This document shows, in pieces, positions 15,285 to 22,763 of a DNA stretch of 36,470 bases. The translations under genes were made by a program, and so were the position numbers. The notes beneath the pieces are model-generated. The model was not told the DNA's origin and searched no databases. It saw only the letters and a program-made list of their open reading frames with translations. The first letter of the stretch is position 1, and each line of letters begins with the position of its first letter. This stretch comes from JAVVHE01 sp032249695 (GTDB lineage: Bacteria; Pseudomonadota; Alphaproteobacteria; Sphingomonadales; Sphingomonadaceae), in assembly GCA_032249695.1 (NCBI GenBank), contig JAVVHE010000024.1, positions 1-36,470 on the forward strand, in the 5' to 3' direction.

Positions 15285-17834
15285 ATGCTGCCGATGCCCG
15301 CCCTGCCGCTGCCGACCCTGACGCCGGACCTTGGCCTGCGTCCGCCCGCCGCCGCCGCCGCGAGCCGGGCAGGGTTCAAGGCTGCCATGGCAGCCGCCAA
15401 CGTCACCGCTCACATGGCCGGCAATGCAGGAGCCTCGAACGCCGGGCTCGCTTGCGTGACAACGCCCGGAGAGAGCGATGGCTCGATGGCGCTTGCTCGG
15501 TCCGCATCGTTGTCGCCCCGTGAGGACCTCGCGGCGGCTCCCGAGCCGACCCCCGTGCGGATTGCGGCAGAGGAGCCCCCCGCTGCCCCGGACGATCTCT
15601 CGGCAGGGACGGGTCGCGCCTGCCCACCCGAGGACATGGCGGCAGCCGCCGCGGGTCGCGCCTTGATGCCGCTGGCCGCGGGAACGACTTCGTGGGCGGA
15701 GCAGGCGCTTCCTCTGACCGAGCGCGACGCGTGGTCCGCAAGCGAACGGGACGGCCACATTGCCGGGGCGAGCAGCGCGGAGCTGTCACCTCCGCCCGCT
15801 CCACCATTAAGATTCGATGCGCCGGCGCTCGCAGGGTCGGCTGCTCCCGCGCCCCAGCCCGCCCCTTCCCGGGCGAAGCTGTCCGCCGACGATGCGAGCG
15901 CCGCGCAAGCGCCGGAGGTCGGCGCTGGTCGCGCAACCCGCGCTCGGCGGGCGTCCGGTTCGCCCTCCGGACCCGCGCCGACGCACGATGAGCGCTCGGC
16001 GCGTGTTCGCCCAGCACCTGCGCGCGGCCACGTCACCCGCTCGGGCAACGTTGGCTCCGCCGAGGAAGTCCCCGCCTTACCGGTTTCGACGTTGGAGGCG
16101 GCCGGGCGGGCGGCAAGCGGGCCTGGAGCGGCTCTGGTCTCCGAAGCGGTCGATGGTCGTCTCCCCGCGGCCCTTGCGCTCATGCCTGCTCCCGAATCGC
16201 GGGGCGGCGCATGGCTCGCCGGGACTGCCGCACCTGCGGTCCGCCAGCCGTCACCGGAGCGACCCGGCCGCGTCACGGGCCAGCTACTCGGATCGGCGAG
16301 CGGCGAGCAGCCTGGGTCAAGAGGTCGGACGATCGATCCCGCCGAGCTTCAGGTCACGGCTGCGCGGACGGCGGCGGTGCCGCCCCTGCCGTGCCAAACG
16401 GCGGATTCCCTAGGTCTGGGTGCGTCGAAGTGGATCGATGCCCGCGGCGCCGGCTCGCCTCGACGAGACGACGCTCCGCCGGCGCCGGTGCCGCTTAGCC
16501 CGGTGCCGATCGCTGCCGCAGACGCGCAGAGGCTGCGGGCCCCCGCGCCGGAAACGATCCCAACCGGCAGCGCGAGCGTCGCGCCTGCTGACGCTCCGTC
16601 GAACCCAGGCCCGATCGCCGACAAGCTGCTCCCCGGCGGCGCGCCGGTAACGGCTGCTGACGTCGTTCGCGGAGATCCGAGCGGTCTGAGCGTCAGTGAC
16701 GTCGATCCATCCCCGGCGGGGCAGCTGGCCGCCGGGCTGTCCGCTGCCCGCGGTGCGAACGGCTCGGGGCACCAGAGCCGTGCGCCGCGTGGTGCCGAAC
16801 ACGCACGCGACGCGATCACGAACCATCCCGCGGCGGCAACCGCTGTCGATCTGCGGATGGTCGGCGATGCTTCAGAGCCCGCCCGACCCGCCCGGGTTCC
16901 AGCTCCCGCGACACCGGACGCGGCCGGCGCGCAGCCGAACGTGGCTCGCGTGTCCGCGCGGGGACCGGACGCGAGCATGACCGACCCCGCGACGACCCCC
17001 GAGCTTAGCCGCGGGCGACGGCCCGCGCCTGAAGTGGCCTCACTCGCCGCAGCGTCTGCGTCGGCGCACCCGCTCTTTCAGCCGACGACTGCAGCTGCTG
17101 CACGGGCCGGCGAACCGCACGCGCAAGCACCGGCGACGGCGAGCGGAGCCGCCGCGTCCCCGTCCACCGCGGCGCTTGATCCCGCTGGACCGCCCGGCAC
17201 GGACGCGCGCTCCGAGCTTCGCGTCACGGCCGGGCAGCTCGGGCCGGTCACCATCCGGATCGAGCGTAGCGGGCCAGCGCTCAATGTGACGCTCGGGGCG
17301 ATGCGGGCGGACGCTGAAGCGGTTCTGCGCGACGGGCTCGATACGCTCGAGCGCAGCCTCGCGGCGAGCAACGCCGGGCCGCTGGCGTTGTCGGTCGCCA
17401 CGCAGCCGGGGCGCGACGAACACGCCGCACCGCGTCATGCGCTCACGCTACTCGCTGCCTCGGCGCCGAGCGCGGGGGACCCGGCAGCAACGACTCCGGG
17501 TCCGCTGCCAGCACCCACGCCATCGCTCGCTGCGACCGATCCGGCGCAGCTTGATCCGCAGCGGGGCAACCCGGCGTCAACCGGCCCGTATCCGCCCGCG
17601 ACCGGGTCTCCGGGGGAGCAGCCGGGCACGCCGCACCGCCATCCCAACCATGGCCATGGTGCCGACACGCCCGGCACCGGAGCGCAGCCCGATGGCGAGC
17701 GCCACCGGCATCGCGACCACGCGACCAGTCAGCCCGCCGCCCAAGGTCACGCTGGATACCGCCGCTCGAACCCCTCAGCCACCCGTCAGCCCGCCCGATC
17801 AGCCCTGAAAGGCCGAGTTCATGTCCTCGCCTGA
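15285..17834 (+). CDS. fliK: flagellar hook-length control protein FliK, extended
   Basis: Controls hook length and the substrate-specificity switch at FlhB. The 849-residue protein is much larger than typical FliK (about 400-500). Residues 1 to about 640 are Ala/Pro/Ser/Arg-rich and presumably disordered. The recognisable FliK C-terminal domain is at about 645-720 (LRVTAGQLGPVTIRIERS, then an AVLRDGLDTLERSLAA segment). A further Pro/His-rich tail of about 130 residues follows. The ATG at 15285 is 4 nt after the fliJ stop and has no clear Shine-Dalgarno, so coupling to fliJ is likely. An in-frame ATG at 15294 is also possible. The 3' end overlaps fliL by 14 nt. Confidence 0.82.
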   Translation: MLPMPALPLPTLTPDLGLRPPAAAAASRAGFKAAMAAANVTAHMAGNAGASNAGLACVTTPGESDGSMALARSASLSPREDLAAAPEPTPVRIAAEEPPAAPDDLSAGTGRACPPEDMAAAAAGRALMPLAAGTTSWAEQALPLTERDAWSASERDGHIAGASSAELSPPPAPPLRFDAPALAGSAAPAPQPAPSRAKLSADDASAAQAPEVGAGRATRARRASGSPSGPAPTHDERSARVRPAPARGHVTRSGNVGSAEEVPALPVSTLEAAGRAASGPGAALVSEAVDGRLPAALALMPAPESRGGAWLAGTAAPAVRQPSPERPGRVTGQLLGSASGEQPGSRGRTIDPAELQVTAARTAAVPPLPCQTADSLGLGASKWIDARGAGSPRRDDAPPAPVPLSPVPIAAADAQRLRAPAPETIPTGSASVAPADAPSNPGPIADKLLPGGAPVTAADVVRGDPSGLSVSDVDPSPAGQLAAGLSAARGANGSGHQSRAPRGAEHARDAITNHPAAATAVDLRMVGDASEPARPARVPAPATPDAAGAQPNVARVSARGPDASMTDPATTPELSRGRRPAPEVASLAAASASAHPLFQPTTAAAARAGEPHAQAPATASGAAASPSTAALDPAGPPGTDARSELRVTAGQLGPVTIRIERSGPALNVTLGAMRADAEAVLRDGLDTLERSLAASNAGPLALSVATQPGRDEHAAPRHALTLLAASAPSAGDPAATTPGPLPAPTPSLAATDPAQLDPQRGNPASTGPYPPATGSPGEQPGTPHRHPNHGHGADTPGTGAQPDGERHRHRDHATSQPAAQGHAGYRRSNPSATRQPARSALKGRVHVLA

Positions 17835-18318
17835 TCCCGCCGCGGCCGCGGCCGCGCCCGAGCCTGCGCGCAAGCGCGGCATCGCACGCAAGCTCGTCCC
17901 CGCCATTCTCGTCCTCGTCGCTGCGGGCGGCGGTGCGGCTGCGATGCATTTCCTCGCGCCCAGGCTCGGGGCGGCTCCGGTGCATGCCAAACCCGCGCCC
18001 GATCCGCTGCGCTATGAGCGGCTGGAGGGCGCGTTCACCACCAATCTCGCTGGATCGCAGCGGCTGATCCAGGTCGAGCTCGGAGTGGCCGTCGCGGGCG
18101 GCGAACCCGCCGTTACGGGCCTCCATGCGCTCGAACTGCCGCTGCGCTCCGCCGTACTCGAAGTGCTTGGCCAGCAGGGTGAGACGGCGGTTGCCACTCC
18201 GGCGGGCCGCGCCGCGCTCCAGCGCCAGCTGCGCGCCGCGATGAACCGCGTCACCAGCGCGCGCGGTGCGGGCACGCCGGTCGAGAGCGTCTATTTCACC
18301 AGCTGGGTTATCCAGTGA
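17821..18318 (+). CDS. fliL: flagellar basal body-associated protein FliL
   Basis: A 165-residue inner-membrane protein that associates with the stator and basal body and supports motor function under load. The cytoplasmic N-terminus is short, a single transmembrane helix lies at about 25-43, and the periplasmic domain has the family-like LEGAFTTNL, RLIQVELGVA and ELPLRSAVLEVL segments. The ATG at 17821 overlaps the end of fliK by 14 nt and the stop overlaps the fliM GTG start by 4 nt. Confidence 0.88.
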   Translation: MSSPDPAAAAAAPEPARKRGIARKLVPAILVLVAAGGGAAAMHFLAPRLGAAPVHAKPAPDPLRYERLEGAFTTNLAGSQRLIQVELGVAVAGGEPAVTGLHALELPLRSAVLEVLGQQGETAVATPAGRAALQRQLRAAMNRVTSARGAGTPVESVYFTSWVIQ

Positions 18319-19223
18319 GCATCGCGGCGCTGATCCCCGCCGGGCGGCGCGGCGCACCCGGCGCGGCCGAGGTGCCCGGCGCTGCCGCCGCGCTCGCCCC
18401 CGCGATGGACCGCGTGCTGCGCGCATTGCGCCGCGCGCTCGGCACCGTCGCGCGGGCGCCTGCGGCCGTCACGGCCGAGCCACCGGCGCTGATCGCGATC
18501 GACGATTATCTCGCCGCGTCGCCGCAGCCCTTCAGCGCGGCGCTGATCCGGGCCGAGCCGACGCGCGGCCATCTGCTCGTAACCGTTCCGCAGCCGCTGG
18601 CCTCCGCGCTCGTCGAAGGACTGTTCGGCGGGCGCGCGACGGTTGCGGCGCGCTCCGCCGCCGAGCTGACACCGGCCGAGGAGCGCGTCATGCTGCGTCT
18701 GGCCGAGAGCATCGCGGCCGCCCTGCTTCGCGCCTGGCCTCCAGCGGCAGCCGTGAGCTTCATGAGCGCCGGATTGGAGACGAGCGCGCAGGGCGCAGCC
18801 GCGATCGATCCCGAGGGTGCGGTGACACTCTATCCGTTCGCGATCGAGCTCAACGGCTCGACCACCCGCCTCGATGTGATCTGGCCGCACAGTCTGCTGC
18901 GCGCGCTGGTGCCGCTGCTGCATCCGCGCGCTGACGTGGTCGATGCAGGCTCGTCCGCTTGGGCCGCGCGCCTCGCGGGGGCGGCTGCGCGCGCGCCGCT
19001 CGTGCTCCACGCCCGCATCGGCGACGCGCAGATCTCCGTCCGATCGCTGCTGAGGCTTACCCCAGGCACGGTGATCCCCTTCCGCCCGCGCCCGGCCGCG
19101 GCGCTCACCGCGGGAGGACAGGTGGTCGCCGAAGGCGAGCTCGGAGCAAGCGGAAACGCCGCGGCAGTCAGGATCACCCGGCTCGCCAGCCGGACCGTGC
19201 AACTTGGGGAGACAGGCGAATGA
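18315..19223 (+). CDS. fliM: flagellar motor switch protein FliM, short N-terminus
   Basis: The C-ring protein that links FliG to FliN. The 302-residue protein has a FliM middle domain (PFSAALIRAEP, TVPQPLASALVEGLFGG, ELTPAEERVMLRLAESIAAALLRAWP) and a C-terminal SpoA domain (VLHARIGDAQISVRSLLRL). The N-terminus starts MSIAALIPAGRRGA and lacks the conserved CheY-P-binding peptide of the LSQDEIDALL type found at residues 1-16 of most FliM proteins. The GTG start at 18315 overlaps the fliL stop by 4 nt. The missing peptide would alter or abolish canonical chemotactic switching through this protein. Confidence 0.85.
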   Translation: MSIAALIPAGRRGAPGAAEVPGAAAALAPAMDRVLRALRRALGTVARAPAAVTAEPPALIAIDDYLAASPQPFSAALIRAEPTRGHLLVTVPQPLASALVEGLFGGRATVAARSAAELTPAEERVMLRLAESIAAALLRAWPPAAAVSFMSAGLETSAQGAAAIDPEGAVTLYPFAIELNGSTTRLDVIWPHSLLRALVPLLHPRADVVDAGSSAWAARLAGAAARAPLVLHARIGDAQISVRSLLRLTPGTVIPFRPRPAAALTAGGQVVAEGELGASGNAAAVRITRLASRTVQLGETGE

Positions 19224-19507
19224 ACGGCGGCAGGCCGATTGACCCGGCGGGCCTTGGACGGCTGGGCGGCATCGAGGTGCGGGTGTCGGTCGAGGCGGGA
19301 GCCGTGCGGCTGACGATTGCCGACGTGCTCGCGCTCGGCGAGGGCGCCGTCGTCGACCTTGACCGGCCTGCGAACGACCAGGTCGATCTGCTGGTGAACG
19401 GCTGCGCGGTCGCCCGCGGGGAGGTCGTGTCGGTCGACGGACGGTTGAGCGTGCGCGTGACCGAAGTCGTCGCACCAGCACCCGGCGCAGCGGAGTGGGC
19501 CGCGTGA
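19220..19507 (+). CDS. fliN: flagellar motor switch protein FliN
   Basis: A 95-residue C-ring protein made almost entirely of a SpoA domain: VRLTIADVLALGEGAVVDLD, then VDLLVNGCAVARGEVV and SVRVTEVV. It forms the lower C ring with FliM and helps dock FliH-FliI at the export gate. It is shorter than typical FliN (about 130), lacking the variable N-terminus. The ATG at 19220 overlaps the fliM stop by 4 nt (ATGA). Confidence 0.9.
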   Translation: MNGGRPIDPAGLGRLGGIEVRVSVEAGAVRLTIADVLALGEGAVVDLDRPANDQVDLLVNGCAVARGEVVSVDGRLSVRVTEVVAPAPGAAEWAA

Positions 19508-19785
19508 CGGTCGATCACACACTGCCCCTCGTCCGGCTGGCCGATGCCGGGGCGGCCCTGCTCGCCGCGGCGGGCGCCGCGCTTGGCATGGGCGAGCGCC
19601 GCCGCGCCCGCTCCACGTCCACGCCGCGCGAGCCGGTGCTGCGCGTGACCGCGCGCGCTGGCCTTGCGCCGGGCGTGCAGCTGGTGGGCGTGGCGTTCGG
19701 CGGCCGCACACTGCTCCTTTCGGTCACGCGGAGCGGCGCGTCGCTGCTCTGCGACGCCGGCGAAGCGGTTCCGGGCGATGCGTAG
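19504..19785 (+). CDS. fliO: probable flagellar biosynthesis protein FliO, minimal
   Basis: FliO is a small membrane protein that helps FliP ring assembly. This 93-residue frame lies between fliN and fliP. Its C-terminal half (GVQLVGVAFGGRTLLLSVTRSGASLLC) resembles the FliO core pattern, but only a weak hydrophobic segment (ADAGAALLAAAGAALGM) precedes it. The GTG at 19504 is preferred to GTG 19495 because it gives the GTGA stop/start overlap seen at the neighbouring junctions. It overlaps fliP by 8 nt. The call rests mostly on position plus the short core pattern. Confidence 0.7.
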   Translation: MTVDHTLPLVRLADAGAALLAAAGAALGMGERRRARSTSTPREPVLRVTARAGLAPGVQLVGVAFGGRTLLLSVTRSGASLLCDAGEAVPGDA

Positions 19786-20542
19786 GTTGTTCTGGCCGAT
19801 GCTGGCGGCCGCCATCTTCGCGGGGGGCAGCGCCGCCGCCGAGCCGAGCGGGGCGCTCCAGCTCGCCGGGCGCGCGCTCGCCGGGGCGGCCCAGGGCAAC
19901 GCGCCGCCGATGGGACTGCCGTTGCAGCTGCTGGTGCTGATGGGTCTGCTCGCGGTGCTGCCCGGCATGCTGCTCTTGATGACGGCGTTCACGCGCATCG
20001 TGATCGTGCTGGCGCTGCTGCGCCAGGCGCTCGGCCTCGGGCAGACGCCGCCCAATCAGGTGATCGTCGGCCTGGCGCTGTTCCTGACGCTGTTCGTGAT
20101 GGCGCCGCAGGCCGAGCGGATCGACGAAGGCGCGCTCAAACCCTACGCAGCGGGGCAGATTCCGCTCGAGACCGCGCTCGATCGCGGCTCGGCCGAGCTG
20201 CGCGGCTTCATGGTCCGCCAGACGCGCGCGCGCGATCTCCGGCTCTTCCTCGATCTCGCCCGGCGTCCACCCCTCGCCCGCGGCGAAGAGGTACCCTTCG
20301 CGATCCTTGCGCCGGCGTTCGTCACATCGGAGCTGAAGACGGCGTTCGAAATCGGCTATCTCATCTTCCTGCCGTTCCTAGTCATCGATCTGGTCGTTGC
20401 GTCGGTGCTGATGGCGCTTGGCATGATGATGCTTTCGCCGACCACGATCAGCCTGCCGATCAAGCTCGCGCTGTTCGTGATGGTCGATGGCTGGGTGCTC
20501 GCGTGCGGCAGTCTGGTCTCCTGCTTCGGAGGCGGCTCATGA
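19778..20542 (+). CDS. fliP: flagellar export gate protein FliP
   Basis: The core subunit of the type III export gate. The 254-residue protein has a cleavable signal peptide (MRRLFWPMLAAAIFAGGSAAA), as FliP does. Four membrane helices follow, with the family segments LMTAFTRIVIVLALLRQALG, QTPPNQVIVGLALFLT, AFVTSELKTAFEIGYLI and LPIKLALFVMVDGW. The start at 19778 is inside fliO (8-nt overlap). The stop overlaps fliQ by 4 nt. Confidence 0.97.
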   Translation: MRRLFWPMLAAAIFAGGSAAAEPSGALQLAGRALAGAAQGNAPPMGLPLQLLVLMGLLAVLPGMLLLMTAFTRIVIVLALLRQALGLGQTPPNQVIVGLALFLTLFVMAPQAERIDEGALKPYAAGQIPLETALDRGSAELRGFMVRQTRARDLRLFLDLARRPPLARGEEVPFAILAPAFVTSELKTAFEIGYLIFLPFLVIDLVVASVLMALGMMMLSPTTISLPIKLALFVMVDGWVLACGSLVSCFGGGS

Positions 20543-20808
20543 CCGATGCCGACGTGCTCGGCGCGGGCAGCCACGCGCTGAAGACCTTTGTGCTTGCGCT
20601 TGGGCCCGCGATGCTCCCGGCGCTGGTGGCAGGGCTGCTGGTCGCGATCGTCCAGGCTGCGACATCGATCAACGAATCCGCGCTCGGCTTCGCAGCCAAG
20701 CTCATCGCAACCGCTGCAGCGCTGCTGCTGCTTGGCGGCCTGCTCGCGCGGCTGCTAAGCGAGCTGATCGTCGACGCGTTCGAGCGCGTGCCCGCGCTGG
20801 GACAATAA
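20539..20808 (+). CDS. fliQ: flagellar export gate protein FliQ
   Basis: An 89-residue protein with two transmembrane helices (about 14-36 and 52-76) separated by the conserved AIVQAATSINESALGF segment, as in all FliQ. It packs around the FliP-FliR core. The ATG at 20539 overlaps the fliP stop (ATGA) and the TAA shares its last base with the fliR start. Confidence 0.96.
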   Translation: MTDADVLGAGSHALKTFVLALGPAMLPALVAGLLVAIVQAATSINESALGFAAKLIATAAALLLLGGLLARLLSELIVDAFERVPALGQ

Positions 20809-21572
20809 TGCCCGGCGACGCCACACTCGAACACTGGCTCGCGAGCTTCGCCTTCGCGCTGATCCGGTGCGGCGCCGCTTTCGCTGCAACCCCACCCTTC
20901 GCGGGCCGTGCGCTGCCGCTCCGTGCGCGCTCCGCGGCGGCTGCAGCGACTGCGCTCGCTGCCTCGGGAGCGCACCCGATGCCCGATCTCGCGCTCGCGT
21001 CGGTCGCGGGCTTTACCGCCGCTGCTGCCGAACTCGTCACCGGCGCAGCGATCGGATTTGTGCTGCAAGTGGCGTTCGCGGGCGCGATCGTCGCGGGCGA
21101 GCAGATGGGCTCGGTCGCGGGCATGGGCTTCGAAAGCTTTGCTGATCCGCTCTCGGGCGCGCACAGCCCTGCGGCAGGACAGTTTCTGACCGCGCTCGCG
21201 ACGCTGCTGTTTTTCGCGGCCGATGGCCATCTCGTCCTGATCCGCGCGCTCGCCGATAGCTACGTCGCGATCCCGCCCGGTCACTGGCCCGGTTCGGCCC
21301 GCCTGCAAGCCGTGGCCGCGTTCGGCAGCGAGCTGTTCGCGGCCGCGCTCGCGCTCGCGCTGCCGGTCGTCGCCGCAGTGGTCGCGGTCAACTTGGCCCT
21401 TGCTGTCCTCACTCGCTCGGCGCCGCAGATGAACCTGTTCGCGATCGGCCTGCCCGCGACGGTCGCGGCAATGGCTGCGATGCTCGCACTGGCGCTGCCG
21501 GGGATGGCCGAGCGGAGCACCGCGCACGTCGGCGACGCGCTCCGCCTGATCCGCACGCTGACCGGGCGCTGA
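20808..21572 (+). CDS. fliR: flagellar export gate protein FliR
   Basis: A 254-residue integral membrane protein of the export gate. Several hydrophobic helices are present, with the conserved GAAIGFVLQVAFAGAIVAGE, GMGFESFADPLSGAHSP and a C-terminal RSAPQMNLFAIGLPA segment typical of the FliR/SctT family. The ATG at 20808 overlaps the fliQ stop (TAATG); flhB follows after 3 nt. Confidence 0.96.
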   Translation: MPGDATLEHWLASFAFALIRCGAAFAATPPFAGRALPLRARSAAAAATALAASGAHPMPDLALASVAGFTAAAAELVTGAAIGFVLQVAFAGAIVAGEQMGSVAGMGFESFADPLSGAHSPAAGQFLTALATLLFFAADGHLVLIRALADSYVAIPPGHWPGSARLQAVAAFGSELFAAALALALPVVAAVVAVNLALAVLTRSAPQMNLFAIGLPATVAAMAAMLALALPGMAERSTAHVGDALRLIRTLTGR

Positions 21573-21575
21573 GAC

Positions 21576-22706
21576 ATGGCCGAGAGCGCGGGCGAACGCA
21601 CCGAGGCGCCGACCCCCAAGCGCCGCCGCGAGGCGGCCGAGCGCGGCGACCGCCCCAACCTTGCCGACCTCGGCCCGGCATTGACGACGATCGTTGGGGG
21701 CGTGTGGCTGCTTGCAGGCGGCGGAACGCTCGCCGACCGGCTTGGCGCGGTCCTTCGCGGAGCTCTCACCTTCCGCCACAGTCCCGGGACGGAGTTCGAT
21801 CCCGGTGGCGCGGCGCTCCGCCTCGCGCTCGGCATCGCGCCAGCCCTTGCCGTGGTGCTCGCCGCGACCGCGTTCGCCTCGATTGCCGCCGGGCTTGCCG
21901 CGGGCGGCTGGCGGTTCAACGCTGCATCGCTCGCGCCCAAGTGGTCGCGCATCAACCCTGCTGCGGGCCTCGCGCGCATGTTCGGCAGGCAGGCACTCGG
22001 CGGTCTGGCGAAGGCGCTGCTCAAAATCGCCAGTGTCGGCGCGGCGGCTGCGTTAGCACTGGCCGGCCTCGTGCCCTATGCGGCGGCGCTCGCCGCAGCC
22101 GACCCAGGCCCGGCCACCATGCTCGCTGCGGCGCGGATCGCGGGCGTGCTGATCGCAACCGGCGCGGCGCTGGGCATCGTCGCTGCGATCTCGACGCCGT
22201 TCGCGTTGCTCGCGTGGCTCAAGCGGCTGCGCATGACGCGGCAGGAGTTGCTCGACGAGCATAAGGAGCAGGAGGGCAACCCCGAGGCCCGCGCGGCCCG
22301 CCGCCGCCGCCAGCGCGAGCAGGCGCGCGCCGGGGTGCGCCCGGCGCTGGCTCAGGCGAACGTGGTCATCACCAACCCCACGCATTTCGCAGTCGCGCTA
22401 CGCTACGACCGGGAGCGCGACCGTGCGCCGGTCGCCGTCGCGCGCGCGCGGGGCGATGCGGCGCTCGCCATCCGCGATGCTGCACGTGACCTGGGACTGC
22501 CGGTCATCGACCATCCCGAACTCGCGCGCGCGCTCTATTTCACCACGCGCCGCGACCGCGAGATCGCGCCCGAACTCTACGCCGCCGCTGCGACCGTGCT
22601 CGCATGGGTATTCTCGCTGGAACGGGCGGGCGCACGGCGCCCGGCGCCGCAGCCGCCCGTGCCCAACTCGCTCCGTTTTGACGAGAATGGCCGCCCGCTC
22701 GCCTAA
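21576..22706 (+). CDS. flhB: flagellar export switch protein FlhB
   Basis: A 376-residue membrane protein that controls export specificity with FliK. The N-terminus ERTEAPTPKRRREAAERGD is the family signature, four membrane helices lie between about 35 and 215, and the autocleavage motif NPTH is at 267-270 within NVVITNPTHFAVALRYD. The cytoplasmic part is full length, ending after WVFSLERAG with a short Pro-rich tail. It follows fliR by 3 nt; 57 nt separate it from fliD. Confidence 0.97.
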   Translation: MAESAGERTEAPTPKRRREAAERGDRPNLADLGPALTTIVGGVWLLAGGGTLADRLGAVLRGALTFRHSPGTEFDPGGAALRLALGIAPALAVVLAATAFASIAAGLAAGGWRFNAASLAPKWSRINPAAGLARMFGRQALGGLAKALLKIASVGAAAALALAGLVPYAAALAAADPGPATMLAAARIAGVLIATGAALGIVAAISTPFALLAWLKRLRMTRQELLDEHKEQEGNPEARAARRRRQREQARAGVRPALAQANVVITNPTHFAVALRYDRERDRAPVAVARARGDAALAIRDAARDLGLPVIDHPELARALYFTTRRDREIAPELYAAAATVLAWVFSLERAGARRPAPQPPVPNSLRFDENGRPLA

Positions 22707-22763
22707 ACGGCCGCGCGTCCGCGCCGTCTTGCCGGGCATGGCCTTCCCTGCCGCACCGCTGCC

